Positions 44,691-58,368 of a stretch of 64,000 nt of DNA are shown here, one piece after another. Both the position numbers and the translations under genes were made by a program. Position 1 is the stretch's first letter; each line of letters opens with the position of its first letter. The stretch comes from Datura wrightii. Lineage: Eukaryota; Streptophyta; Magnoliopsida; Solanales; Solanaceae. The stretch spans positions 152,766,001-152,830,000 of the forward strand of contig JASDFA010000027.1 of the NCBI GenBank assembly GCA_035772735.1, read 5' to 3'. The notes under the pieces are model-generated. The model was not told where the DNA came from. It saw only the letters and a program-made list of their open reading frames with translations, and did no database searches.

Positions 44691-46925
44691 TGTCACGACC
44701 CCAGTTGGGACCCCGGACTGTGAGTCGAGACCTAGAACGACGAGTGGCTCCAAGTCGATCTATGGAATAAACATAGAAACTAAAGAGAATATATTAACTC
44801 AATAACTAATAAGTTAAACATGAATAAGTGGAAATCTGAATACCATAAAAATCACAAACATAGTCAACACTCGACAAAGCTGAAAATCTACATAAAGCCT
44901 GATAAGACTCTAAACTATCTAATGAGCTGATGGGACAACACTCTTAACTAGCTCGCTAAAGTTTGAAACTGAAACAGGATAATCAAACACTAAACTGAAT
45001 GTCCTCAGAAGACGAGGACTCACCAATAATGGGAACTGAGCTAAACTATGGAAACTAGGCTAAAGACGGAACTAAGTCTAATCATTTGAACTTGTATCAT
45101 GAAACGATACAACATAAAGTATGCGATTAGTACTTGGAATGTATTGCGTATGCAAGGTAAGTAAAACAGGTTGAGTAAATGTTAAGTGAAATCATGCACA
45201 TAAATATAAATCGGTATATTATGAGAGTATGGTCTGCATGCTGAAATCTGAATCTAAAACATATATAGATATAAGATGAATATCATATCTGAAAAGAATG
45301 TCCTAAAGCTAAAAATATATATCATATGACTCGTCACAGATGAAATCATAAGTAAAAGCTCATAAACTGATCATTGGGTCAAACCTGCTGTAAAAACATA
45401 ATATCATAAGTCATGAATATTAATAAATAAAATCATGAGGATCAATGGGAGATTCACCATAACTGACACCATCACGATAGAGCTTACATGATGCTCCAAC
45501 TATTACACTCTAGTAGGCAGAGAAGTGTAAAACCTTGTTAGGGATAAGTACGCTACCATGATGTCCATATCAAGTTGAAGGCCCCTTGCATGTGGGGAAA
45601 ACTCTCAAGGGAGATCCCAATGAAAATATATAAACCTACATTAGCGTGTAGTTCTGAGATCAGGGAAACATAAAAGCCCAAGTTTATTCGGTACTAGACA
45701 CTACTCCCAAAAACATGCATAGTGCTCCTATCATTTTTCAAGGAAGCTTAAATCATAATTACATGCATAGTCTGAAACTTGAACATGGGGAGTCTTGAAG
45801 AAAAAGCATCATAAGTTGTAGTGGGAGTCTTTACTCCAAAACATATGATAAGCTGATCTTATTAGCCTTGGCTAAATCATTAAAACATACTTATCTTGTG
45901 TGGGCTTTCCCAAATCATAAAATCATGCATAATTGACATAGAATTTATAAGAAAAAATTATGAATTCATACATGGGTAATTTATAAACATTCAATTATGA
46001 TAGATGTCTCCTCATACGTGAAATCATGAATCATAAACTTGACTTTTCATGAAACTTGCATAATAAGGAATAATTGCTACTAACTTAAAATAATTAATTC
46101 ATAATCAATTTATATATAAAATTTTCCCATATATCTTAAAACATGCTTTGGAACATGAGGGGAATTGACCCATATATATATCATAGATAATTTTATAAAT
46201 TTGGGTTAAAATCCTATAAGATCATATACTTGAATTATAACTTGAATTCATGAACTTAAGGAGAAATTTGGGCATGATAGTTAAGGAAACTCTCATTCAT
46301 AGCCCTACATGCCTGGGAAAGCATATTCTCAACTTGTCTTTGAAAGCCCAAGAAAATTGGGGAAGAATTGAGAGAATTTCTGGATTGGTTTTCCAAGAGA
46401 ATTCAAAGCTTTGCATGCATGCGAAAGCCTAATGGCTTGTTATAGGCTAAACCCTCTTAAAACACTCCTTTCAAGGCTTAAAATGACATTGTTTAGGACT
46501 TAAGAGTTTAGAACTTACGAAAACACACTTAATGATTTCGCAGGAACAACTGCTCTGCCAGTTGCTACGACACGAGTCGTACAATCCTCCTACAACTCGT
46601 GGTTTTCTCCTGTGGTTAGCCAGTAAAATTTCTCCCACCCTCTGAAGATTTCCATGGTTGCTTATCACTCGTATAACCAACACCTAAAAAATCCAATGAC
46701 CTACTATGACTCCTAACCATGAGTCGTACCTATATACCACGACTCGTGGTGAGGAATTGTGGTTGGGAGGGTGAACTTTTGGATCTCGACCATGGGTCAT
46801 CCTACGACCCGTACAATTTCCTTAGGACTCGTACGATGAGTCGCACTAAGAGAAAACTTCCAGATATTCTGTTGAAACATACGTCAAATCCCGATTCTAG
46901 TCTTAGGAACTTTTTGGGTATTACA
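44691..46925 (-). repeat. T6 3' LTR
   Basis: 2235 bp, TGTCACGACCC... to ...GGGTATTACA; partner of 53651-55768. ACGASTCGT array at about 46565-46860 (exact 46572-46580, 46739-46747). On the minus strand the polypurine tract CCCAAGGGAGAGATAT abuts it at 46926-46941. Confidence 0.85.
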
Positions 46926-47213
46926 ATATCTCTCCCTTGGGAACATTAGTCCTTCAATATGGACCAAGCATATTGAAAGGTTGGGGAAAAGGAACTGCAA
47001 TCCCAAATACTGAACATCTAAAGCTTAAAACTGACGGAGTGACTAACTCTGAACTAATACACATCACTGAACTAAATTCATGAAAGCATACATGCTAAAA
47101 CATGAAAGAAACTGAGAGACACGAACTTGACACGAAACTGAATAGAGTACTAAGGAGAAAACTAATACCTCATGCTGAAATTAACTCAGAAAGGAAAAAA
47201 TGCAGGCATCAAG

Positions 47214-48185
47214 CCATCATATATGCTTCGGCTTCCTGCGTAGCTCCCTCAACAAGCTGATTCCTCCACATAACCTTCATTGAAGCTACTTCATTGTTTC
47301 GCAACCTCCAAGCCTAACGATCAAGTATCTCAACCGAAACCTCCTCATAGGTAAGGCTATCCTTCACACCTATGCTTTCAACCAGACAACTAATGATATG
47401 TTAGGAATGTACTTCTTAAATAGAGATACATGGAAAACTACATGTACCAAAGCTAATTTCGCTGGTAGGTCCAACTCATATGCCACTTTTCCAACTCGCC
47501 TTAAAATCCTATAAGGACCAATGGGGACTTAGCTTCCCTTTCTTCCCAAACCTTATCACTCCCTTCATGGGACACACCTTTAAAAACACCTAATCATCAA
47601 CTTCAAACTCAAGTTCTCTCCGTCTAACATCTGCATAAGATTTCTAATTACTCTTAGCTATTTTCATCCTCTCCCTAATAAGATGGACTTTCTCCATGGC
47701 CTCATAAACTGAATCTATCCCTATAAATGAAGCCTCACCCATTTCAACCCACCCGATAGGTGATCAACTATAGTCATCAGAATGCTGGAGTGGTAATTGT
47801 AATTGTATGAAAACTCAACGAGAGAAAAATGATCATCCCAACTACCCTTGAAGTCAATCATACACACTCTTAATATGTCCTCAAGAGTTTGAATGGTCCG
47901 CTCAGTCTGACCATCTGTTTGCAGGTGAAATGTCATGCTAAGCTTGACCCAAGTACCAATTCCCTTCTGGAACAATCTCCAAAACTATAAGGTAAATTGA
48001 GTACCTCTATCTTAGATGATGGACAAGGAATTTCCATGCAACTGAACTAACTCCCGAATATACAATCTAGCATAGTCCCTAGCTGAATCGATAGTATTAA
48101 CCGGTAGGAAATGTGCTGCTTTGGTCAATCTGTCTATAACCACCCATATAGAGTCGTACAGTCTGCGTGTACGAGGCAATCCTAA
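47214..48185 (-). pseudogene. pol: T6 integrase, C-terminal half with chromodomain
   Basis: In element order from 48185: the integrase core with QTDGQTERTIQTLEDILR (47930-47877; its Glu is the third catalytic acidic residue) and WDDHFSLVEF, then the SH3-like part with lesions (47400-47720). The chromodomain has LRNNEVASMKVMWRNQLVEG and EAEAYM (about 47320-47225). Stops and frame changes throughout. The first half lies beyond the solo LTR. Confidence 0.8.
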
Positions 48186-49858
48186 TGTGCTGTGAGTTTA
48201 AAATACTTTCAATGCTTAAAACCAAGAAAATAGCATGGAAATAAGTATGTTTATATGGATATGAGGCACTTTTACTTTGATTTCAGCAAAAATAAGTGTT
48301 AGACCAAAAATGTGCAAATGAGGCTTTAAAATGCAGAAAATCAACCAAAGTACAAGTCCCAATACGAGTAGTACCATAATTGCACGAGCCGTATTGAGAA
48401 CCTTGATGAAAGTTAGAAGGCTGGAATAAGGAGACGTCAACATAAAACTCTCAATACGAGTCGTACCATGATGGTACGAGCCGTAAATGGAGTCGTGAAA
48501 TTGTTCAAAAAATTGCACAAAGGCAATATCTTGGTATGGATGGACTCACGAATCGTAGCACCATCATACGAACCGTACCATTAGCAGTGGTGAACTTCAA
48601 AAGATTCTTCAATACTTGGAAGAACTCCAGACACTACAAATAGTATGAGTCATAGGAAGAAGGTATGAGTCCTACCACAATACTCGTGGAAAATGTCAAA
48701 TTATGTCATATTTCTCAGAGCCAAATCACGGATGCATTGTATGACTCGTAGGACTGTGGTAGGAGTCGTACAGCCTACCAGCACTTAGAAAAATCTGTAG
48801 CAGCCAAGGACGTATGAGAAGAAGGTACGACCCGTACAATCCTGCTACAGGTCGTAGGTCTAGTCGTGACACAGTCGGCGCTAGATATGAAAACTTCCCT
48901 GTTAGCTTAGGGAAAGGTTTCTAATGTCTTTATAAATTGCTTTCATGTATTATTTTAGTCAGAGAACATAGAATCCAAGTAGTAGACGTGTGAAGAATAT
49001 TTTTTTGTGAATTTTTATCAAGATTTGGGGAGCAATTATTGGGATCAAATTCTTGAATTTCATACATTGTTCTTGAGGTTGTTCTTTTATATTCAAATAT
49101 GGTTTTCTTCCAATTTTTTGTGTAAGTATTAAATTATGTGTTTTTCTAGGAATTCAAATTGTAATCTTACAACGATGAGAGGCTAAAACCTCAACTAGGT
49201 ATTGTGGGAACCATGGTGGATTAACGAAATAGGATCACACAAAAGAGATTCAAAACCAATGCTAAATGGTTATGTTGTATTCTCTTCATCTTTAAATATT
49301 TCTTAATGGTGTACATTATTAGGACCTGTCTAAATTCTTTACTTGCTTGAACCTACAGAGGTAGAGATTAGAAAAAGAGAATAACAACAAATCCTTGATC
49401 TTTATGATCATTTAATTAACTTGAATTGTGGTAGCATGATAGTTTTGGAACATTTTGATAACGGTTAGTTTGAAGTCACTCATGAGACCTGACCCGGTGA
49501 TTGAGTAAAGTTATCCAATAAGGACGAACCAATCATTTGGATAAACCCTAGTTATCAATTCTAAATTTAAGAATTGGGATTGATCACGTGTGTATGCCTG
49601 AAGTAGTTATGAACCCATGGGGAACACTTACGATAGTTGTTTTCAAATCCTGATTTAAATCACGAATATAATCTTGTTTTAATTTGTTTTCTTTAAAACC
49701 CCCCAATTTGGAGATAACTCCCTAACAAGTTCAATTACCGACATTAGTCTATATCTTACCCTATTCCCTGTGGTTTCGACTCCAACCACTTAGTTGGGTT
49801 CTTTATCGACGACGACTGCTTCATACTTTGTCAGGAAGTGTTAGTTTGAGTTTTATCA
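48186..49858 (+). mobile_element. Solo LTR of the A3 family inside T6 integrase
   Basis: TGTGCTGTGAG... to about ...GAGTTTTATCA. It interrupts T6 integrase, whose coding resumes on both sides (GTACGAGGCAATCCTAA | TGATGAAGTC, matching continuous sequence in T7 near 59240). It is related throughout to the A3 3' LTR at 43566. No internal sequence, so it is a recombined solo LTR. Target duplication not resolved. ACGASTCGT-like array about 48360-48865 (exact 48456-48464). Confidence 0.75.
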
Positions 49859-49867
49859 AATCATGTG

Positions 49868-50480
49868 ATGAAGTCTATATTGATCTCTTCCCACTTCCAA
49901 GTAGTGATACTAATGTCTTGTACCATACCTCCAGGTCTCTAATACTCAATTTTCACTTGTTGACAATTTAGACACTTAGCCATGAGCTCCGCTATGCCTT
50001 TCATCATGTCGTTCCACCAATAAACTTCCCATAGGTTACGATATATTTTGGTGGCACCTGGGTGGATAGAATACCGAGAGACATGAGCCTTTCCCAACAT
50101 CCTCTCTCTCAAGTCATCAACACTCGGAACGCATAAATGGCCCTGAAAACAAAGTATACCATCTCTGGCTTGGGAGAAGACCTCAACCATCTGATTTAGG
50201 ACAGCTTCCTTTAGCTTTACCATGATTGAATCCTCATCCTTTCTAGCCTTGACCTCGGTCACAATGAAGATTCTAACCCATTCTGAGTAATGGCACCACT
50301 ATCTGTTGTTTCTACAAGACAAACCCCTAAACAAGCTAGCCAATGCACTTCCTTCACAAACTCCTTCATTTCATCCTCAACATGGGACACGCTCTCCATC
50401 GACATCCAACTTAGGGCATCCATCACTACATTGTCCTTATCCTAATGGTAAAGAACAGTCATGTCATATTCCTTGAGAAG
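49868..50480 (-). pseudogene. pol: T6 integrase, zinc-binding N-terminus
   Basis: Open from 50262 to 49939: HPGATKIYRNLWEVYWW and CLNCQQVKIEY give the HHCC-type integrase zinc finger. The second His is replaced by Arg in YRNL, which would break zinc binding. It continues beyond the solo LTR. Confidence 0.78.
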
Positions 50481-51837
50481 TTCTATCCACTTCCTTTGTC
50501 ACAAATTCAGGTCCTTTCGAGTAAAATCTACTAAAGGCTCTTGTGGTCGGTGAACACATCTACATACACCCCATACAAGTAATGTATCCCAATCTCCAAT
50601 GCAAATTCCACTATTTCCAACTCTAGGTCATGCATCGGGTAATTCTTCTCGTGGCCCTTAAGTTATCTAGAGGCATACACAATGACCTTACCACGCTGCA
50701 TCAACACATAACAAAGACCAACTCTAGAGGCATTAAAATACACAACAAATCCATCAGTGCCCTCTGGTAGTGTCAATATGAGGCTGAAGTGAGTCGAGTG
50801 TTTAACTCATGAAAACTTTTCTCACAAGCATCCGACCACTGAAATTTGACCTTCTTCTAGGTTAACTTAGTCAATGGTGTTGTAGTGGATGAGAATCCCT
50901 CAACAAACCACCTGTAATAGCTAGCTAATCCTAGGAAGCTCCTGATATTCAAAGAACTAACTAGTCTAGGAAAATTCTTCACCGTCTCTATCTTTTGAGA
51001 GTCCACCTACACACCTTTGCTTGACACCACATGACCCAAAAATGCTATTGAGTTTATCAAGAACTCACACTTGCTAAACTTTACAAGCAACTGGCGATCC
51101 TTGAGAGTCTATAGCACAATCCTCAAATGAGTGGCATGCTCCTCCTCGCTCTGAGATTATATGAGAATATCGTCTATGAAGACACGAACATGTCAAAATA
51201 TGGATTGAACACCCTATTCATCAGATCCATAATAGTTGTAGGAGCATTCGTTAATCCAAAAGACATAACTGTAAACTCATAGTGACTATAACGAGTCTTG
51301 AAAGCAGTCTTCGGAATGTCACTCTCTTTAACGTTGCGCTGATGATAGCCATATCTTAGGTCTATCTTAGAGAAGTACTTAGCACCCTGAAGCTAATCAA
51401 ACAAGTCATCAATTCTGGGGAAGGGATACTTGTTCTTTATTGTGACCTTGTTCAACTGCCGATAATCAATGCACATTCTAAGGGAACCATCCTTCTTCCG
51501 AACAAAGAGATTTTATAGGCCTAATGAAACCTTTATCTAGGAGATCTTTCAATAGATCTTTCAAATCCATAAGCTCACCTGGAGCCATTCTATAAAGAGG
51601 AATCGAAATAGGCTGCGTATCAGGGAGAAGGTCGATATTAAAGTCAATCTCTCTCTTAGGAGGGACTCCTAGTAGATAATTTGGAAACACCTCTTGATAC
51701 TCACGCACTATAGGAACTGACTGAAGAGTTGAGGTCTTGGATGTCTCATCCCTAACTCGAACTATATGGTACACACAACCTTTAGAAATTATCTTCCTAG
51801 CCTCGAGATAAGAAACAAAACGACCTACAGACACCAC
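50481..51837 (-). pseudogene. pol: T6 reverse transcriptase and RNase H, broken
   Basis: Starts in the region between protease and RT (VVREYQEVFP, RMAPGELMDLKDLLKD; 51837-51478). The polymerase domain follows with several stops; the catalytic FIDD is intact at 51180-51169, then CEFLINSIAFLGHVVS. RNase H-like sequence lies at about 50800-50600. It would copy element RNA to DNA if intact. Confidence 0.8.
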
Positions 51838-51860
51838 TAAACTACATTTCCATTCTAGAA

Positions 51861-52208
51861 CTAGCTCACCAAAAAATGGAACTCTACCATTTGAATTCTA
51901 CAATTTACTGAGGCATAACATGCATACAACCAATCCATACCAAAGATAACATCAAAATCGGTCATGTCTAACTCTACTAGATGGGTTGAGGTGACTTTTT
52001 GAAGGACTATGACAAGGAAATTTTTGTGTACACGTAGAGCTATAATTGAGTCACTAATTGGAGTAGAGACTGAGAAGGGTTCTAACAGAATTTCGGGACT
52101 GACTCTGAAACAAATAGCAACATAAGGAGTCACAAAAGATAAGGTAGCCCCTGGATCTAACAATGCATACACATGAAGATGGAATACTTGTAACATACTA
52201 GTGACCAT
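51861..52208 (-). pseudogene. pol: T6 retropepsin domain
   Basis: 116 codons open: YALLDPGATLSFVTPYVA contains the catalytic Asp (52157-52155), then VELDMTDFDVIFGMDWL and CYASVNCR. The domain itself looks intact, but its frame is closed on both sides. Confidence 0.8.
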
Positions 52209-52229
52209 ATTTGGAGAGACCTCCTACTC

Positions 52230-53442
52230 CTAACAAGATGAGAGGGAATAGAATTTGTTCTGACGCTGAACATCACCTGTACTAGTGGATACACCCTTCT
52301 GAGCTGAGTGTGCTAGTGGATCTGCTGAATTGGTGGCTGCGTCACGGCCTCTACTAGGGCCCTGTCTGGCTGAAGGGTAGTCTTTGAGAAGATGTCCATG
52401 CTTTCCACACCCATAACACATGCCTGAACACGCTAAGCACTCTCCAGTGTGCCTCCTACCATACCTGCCGCAAACTGGAATGGTGGGCTTTCCTTACCTG
52501 CTCCCCTTACCTCTAGAGCCTGATGCCCCACCCCTCTGATCAAGATTAGTTCTAGATGGAACACGGGCTAATGATGGCGCTAGGGCTGATGACCTCAAGT
52601 GGAACTACTGATGATGCCCTCCACCGAACCTCTACTGGAACTGTCCATTACTCCCTATCCTGCCCCTCTTGGTCTCTCCCTCCTTCTTCTTCATCTGATC
52701 TGCCTCTTCTGGGTGTATATGAACAATCATGATAAGTCTAGATCACAGTTCAACATAGCGGTCCTATACTCCTTGACAAGCCAGTCTGCTACCCATTCAC
52801 AATCCTGCTCATACGAGCCCTCTAATCCGTAAGCATCTCCGGAACATACTTGGACAACCAAGTAAACTCCATAACGTACGCTTGGATAGTTCCATGGTGT
52901 TGCTTCAGGTTGACGAACTCCACCGCCTTCGTCTCCCTTAACTCTCTAGGGAAGAACCTATCCTAGAAGGAAGTCACAACCTCATCCCAACTAATAGGAA
53001 CTGCTCCCACTACTCTACCATGCATCCACTGGCGTTACCATATGTAAGCAACCCCTTGCAGTTGATAGGAGGCTAAATCCGCACTCTCCTCTCTAGTCAC
53101 CCCCATTTTCTAGGTGATCTTATACACCTCCTCAATAAACTCATGCGGGTCCTCATCAACTTTCGACCCCATAAACGCAGGTGGATTCATCCTGAAAAAG
53201 TCTCAAACTTTAGCCATCGCTACTTTCCCATTTTAAGGAACATCAGCCACTACCTGTTGATTGACCTGAGCGATCATTGCCTGTGCAAACATCCTAAATG
53301 CTTCTCTAAACTCAGCATGAGCAACCTGCTCCGACATAGGATCTGCTGGAGCTGGCGGAGGTTGCTGATAACCATCTCTATTGCCATTGTCATGGCCATT
53401 TCCATTACCATTCCTTCTTCCATTCAATTGGCAGGGAAGCAT
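52230..53442 (-). pseudogene. gag: T6 Gag, broken
   Basis: ATG at 53442 (MLPCQLNGRRNGNGNG...), then AHAEFREAFRMFAQAMIAQV. The capsid part (53230-52450) has stops. The zinc knuckle CYGCGKHGHLLKDY lies at 52418-52377 with Tyr where the last Cys is expected. Confidence 0.8.
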
Positions 53443-53634
53443 GTTTCTGGAAATGAGTACAACATGAGTTAGAAGGGTAGAGAGATACTTTATCACATGA
53501 CCTAGATCATGAAAGAAGAGAAATTTATTAAAATGTCTTATAGCCTCTTCCCCATAAGTGTGGCGCACTTCACGCCCATGGAAAAGACTCTACTCAACAC
53601 GTCTTTTAGACACCCTATGAAACTCTAAATCATT

Positions 53635-53646
53635 TCTTTGACACCA
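53635..53646 (-). promoter_or_regulatory. T6 primer binding site, degenerate tRNA-Met type
   Basis: TGGTGTCAAAGA on the minus strand, 9 of 12 matches to the T5 site, four bases from the LTR at 53651. Confidence 0.65.
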
Positions 53647-53650
53647 AGTT

Positions 53651-55768
53651 TGTCATGACCCAAGTTGGGACCCCGGACTATGACGTGGGACCTTTAACCA
53701 CAAGGGGCTCGAAGTCGACCATGGCATGAACATATCAACTAAAGAGCTTATATTAATGTGGAAATTGATAATTTAAACATTAATAAATGGAAGTCTGAAT
53801 AGCATATCAATCATAAACAGAGTCAACACTCGATAAAGCTGAAAATTTACATTAAGTCTGATAAGCCTTTAAACTATTTGATGAGTTGAAGGGGAAACAC
53901 CCCCAACTAGCTCGCTAAAGTATGAAAATGAAATATCATAAGTGAATGCTACACTGAATGTTCTCGAATGATAAGGACTCACAAACAATTGTAACTAGGC
54001 TAAACTGAAGAAATTAGGCTAATGGCGGAACTAAGTCTGATCATCCCGACTTGTATCATGAAACAATATAGTATAGAGTATGTCGTCAGTACTTGGAATG
54101 TATTGAGTATGCAAGGTAAGAAAAATAGGTTGAGTAAATTTTAACTTAAATCATGCACATATATATAAATCAGCATATCATGAGAATAAGGACTACATGC
54201 TGAAATATGAATATTAAACATGTATAGTCATAAGCTAAATATAATATGTGAATAGAATGACCCAAAGCTAATAATAGAAATCATATGACTTGTCATAGCT
54301 GAAATTATAAGTAAAAGCTCATAAACTGATCATTGGGTCAAACCTGCTGTAAAACATAATATCATTCATCCTAAACATGAATAATTGAAATCAAGAGGAA
54401 CAGTGGGAGACTCATCATAACCGACACCATCAGGATAGAGCTTACGTGATGCCCCAACTACCACACTCAAGTGGGAGGAAACATGCAAAACCTTGCTAGG
54501 GCTAAGAACGCTACCATGATGTCAATATCAAGATGAAGGACCCTTGCAAGCGGGGAAAACTCTCAAGGGAGACACCAACGAAAAAATATAAACCTATATT
54601 GGTGTGTAGTTATGAGATCGGGGAAACTTGGAACCCCAAGCGTACTTAGTACTAGAAACTACACCCAAAAACATATATAGTGCGCCCATCATTTATTAAC
54701 AAAGCTTAAATTATAATTACATGCATAGTCTGAAATACGAACATAGGAAGTCTTTACTCAAAAACATATCATGAGCTATAGGAGTCTTTCCTCCAAAATA
54801 TATGATGGGATGATCTTATTAGCCTTGGCCAAATAATGAAGACATACGTATCTTGTGTGGGCTTGCCTAAATCTTAAAATCATGCATACTTGAAATAGAA
54901 TACATGTCAAAATAATGGATTCATACATGGGATTTATAAACATTCAATCATGATAGATGTCTCCTCATACTTGAAATCATAAATTATAAACTTGACTTTT
55001 CATGAAACTTGCATAATAAGGAATAATTGCTAATAACTGGAAATCATGAATTCATGATCAATTTGCATATAAAATCTAGGAATAAACCTTAAAACATGCT
55101 TTGAAACATGTGGGGAATTGACCTAAAGACATATCATAGAGAATATCATAAAATTGGGTTAAAACCCTATAAGATCATATTCTTTCATTAGAACTTGAAT
55201 TCATGAACTTGAGGAGAAATATGAGCATGAGAGTGAAAGAAAACTCTCATTCACAGCCCTACATACCTAGGGAAACTGATTCTCACCTTTTCCTTGAAAG
55301 CCTAAGAGAATTGGGGAAGAATTAAGAGAAATTCTAAATTGATCTTCCAAGAGAATTCAAAACTTTGCTTGCATGGGAAAGCCTAATGACTTGATATAGG
55401 ATAAACTCTCTTAAAACACTCCTTTCAGGGGTTAAAATGACATAGTTTTGGACTTAGGAGTTTAATATTTATGAAATACCCTAAATGATTTTGTAGGAAA
55501 AACCGCACTGCCTGTTACTATGACTCGTACCACTAGTCGTACAATCCTCCTACAACTCGTGGTTTGCTCATGTGGTTAGCTAGTCCAATTTCTCCCATCC
55601 TCTAAACATTTCCACAATCTCCTATCACGACCCATAACTCCCAACTATGAATTGTACAACAAATCGTATAACCAGCACCTGAAAATCCAATGACCTGTTA
55701 TGACTCCTGACGCAAGTCGTACCCAAACACCATGACTCGTGGTGGAGACTCATGGTTGGGAGGATAAA
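53651..55768 (-). repeat. T6 5' LTR, cut by T7
   Basis: Starts TGTCATGACCC. It parallels 44691 onward and includes an ACGASTCGT-like array at 55515-55760. It stops about 115-150 bases short of its expected end, where T7 begins. Confidence 0.82.
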
Positions 55769-58074
55769 TTTCACGACTCGAACATAGAACTGGATCATAA
55801 TATAGGACAAGGAACCTCAAGAGACTTCAAGTCAACCCGTGGCATGAACATCACCTAACTTCATATCACTTAGAGCGGAATATGGAACATATGATATAGC
55901 GGAATCATAAATGTAACATAATATAGCATGATAAGAGGAATGTACTAAAATACATAACAACTAAGTACTACAATTAGTCTAAAAGCCTCTATCATGTCAG
56001 ATGGGTTGATGGGACAACATCCCCAACTAACTTAGCAAAACTGAAACAAAAGGGACATCAATGTTTGAACATATGGCCCTTGGAACATGAGGACTCACCA
56101 AAAAGGCTGATAGCTAGACTAAAATAGACTACTGATGGGGTTGAGCCTGAGAGCCCAGTCCTGTATCATGAAATAATACAACATAGAAAGTATGCGGTAA
56201 GTACGTGAAATGTACCGAGTATGTAAGGTAAGAAAAATGGACACTTAAAACATATAAAAGCTTATAAATGATCATAAGAGTAGGACAACATTGCTCATAA
56301 CATAAATAACATACGATAACATAAGGCTCAAGGTTTTCAAAACATTTGTAATTCAGTCGTAATCATAATCACAAGAGAAAAAGATTTTTTGAACATGACT
56401 TGAGCCAATATACATAATCATAAACATTCATAAATCATGAGTAATAGTGGGAGAGTCTTATAATTGAAATACCCCATATGAGCACACGTGGAGCCCGACC
56501 TGTAACCCTAGTCGGGAGGGTGTTCGTACCTTGCCAAGGGTAGAACCATGAAGGGTGTGATATAACACATTAAAGGGCCCATTTGGGCAAGGGGGTAGTT
56601 ACAACAGAGGTCCCATAATGTCCTATGATGGCACGTACTTCTGAGATTCGGGGTAGAACCTAGGTGCTGAACCTACTCGGTGTTAAATACTACTCCCAAA
56701 ATACATATAGTGCTCATAGTATATTATGCATGAGATTCAAGGGCTAGTTAAATCATGATAATCATAAACATGCTTGTAAATACATGAACTAGCCATGAGG
56801 GTAACACCCGTGAGTAGGCCAAAAACATAATTAATAAATCATGTGATTCATGCATAAATATAAATCATATATATACTTTTCAAATCATCAATTCCTAATG
56901 GGTATTTGAATAAATCCATATTTCAAATCATAAATCATGATGGGTTTATGAATATCAACAATTGAAGTCAAGATCATAACTCGATTCATCATAGAACATG
57001 CATAATTAGGCTTAATTTAGTAGAAATCGAAATCAATAAATTTATAATCAATATAGTTGGAGAATCTGATCATAATTCAGAAAATATGATGTAAATCATG
57101 AAAGATAATAACCCATTAATAGATCATTAGAATTTCACAAGATTTACGTTAAAACCCCATAAGATTTTTTATCAAACTTCATGAATTAGGAGAGATTGGG
57201 CATGGGTGTGAATGAAAACACCCATTCATAACCCTAAATATCTGGGGAAAATAAAATCTCACCACTCCTTGAACGCCTAATGTAAATTGATGAAGAAAAC
57301 CTTGAAGACTAGCTTGATCACCTTTTAATTTTTTTAACTTTTGCATGCATGAGAATGAATAGGCTAGAAGGGCTTAACCTATCTTAATACACTAAGAAAA
57401 TAATTTAAAACGACATAGTTTAGGACCTTAGAGCATAGCGATAATGAAAATACCCTTAATGAAAAACCGTAAAACATCTGCACTGAGCGAACCAACGACA
57501 GGAGTAATGGATCCTTGGGGGATACCATGACTCGTGGTATCCATCCGTTGTCTGCACAAACCAAAAATTTTAATCTCAGATTAGACCCACGACTAGACAG
57601 GACGGGTCGTCCTTCCATCCAATGGGTCGTCACATCGTCCATTGTTTGCCCACTTCAAATCCTGCACTGGTCCTTCTGGCGAGCCTCACCACGACCGGTT
57701 ACATCCTCCAACGAGTCGTTGTTGCCTTCCGTTACATCCACTGGAAAATATACCTATCCCTATACAACGACTCGTGACCGCAACCCATTACCTCTCACGA
57801 TGGGTCATGGGATTACCCGTTATATCCCCTAATGCTAAAGCCCAAACCTCACCATAACTCAAAACGATGACTCGTTGTACCTAACAACGACTCATTACTT
57901 CGCTTGTTGTTTCCACTATCACCAGGCCTGGTCCTTCCAACTACTACTTCCCACAGGTCATTAGTTTGATCAACGATCCATTGGGGCATCCGTCCTGTGG
58001 AAATTTTTCCCAATTTTCAGCCAACTTCCATTTTATATTTCGGATCTAATCTTAGGCACTTTCGAGGTATTACA
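55769..58074 (-). repeat. T7 3' LTR
   Basis: Start decayed (TTTCACGACTCG where TGTCACGAC is expected), end GGTATTACA at 58074, 2306 bp. ACGASTCGT array at about 57525-57905 (exact 57712-57720, 57767-57775). The polypurine tract CCAAGGGAGAGATAT (minus) follows at 58075-58090. Confidence 0.82.
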
Positions 58075-58368
58075 ATATCTCTCCCTTGGGAACCTTCGTC
58101 CTTGAATGTTGGAAAGATATAGAAAATAGAGACATGCAATCATTATACCCAAATACTAATCATTTAAATTGAAAACTGACAGAATAACTATCTCCGATTC
58201 AAACCATATAGCTGAATTGATTTCATGATTCACATACACAGCCATATTCATAAAAGAAACTTGAACACATGAACTAAACATGAAAACTAAATAGAGTTTT
58301 AGGGCAAAACTGATACCTCAAGTTGGAAATGAGCCGGTAGAAAATAAATGTGGGTATTTAGCCTACAT

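Larger units (their letters stand above)
44691..55768 (-). mobile_element. T6: Tekay-like chromovirus, full gene set but broken
   Basis: Minus strand. Left (3') LTR 44691-46925, right (5') LTR 53651-55768 cut short by T7. In element order: degenerate tRNA-Met primer site, gag, zinc knuckle, protease, RT, RNase H, integrase (split by a solo LTR) and chromodomain. ACCTG (44686-44690) is the left target site; the right copy is outside the window. Many stops; non-functional. Confidence 0.85.
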
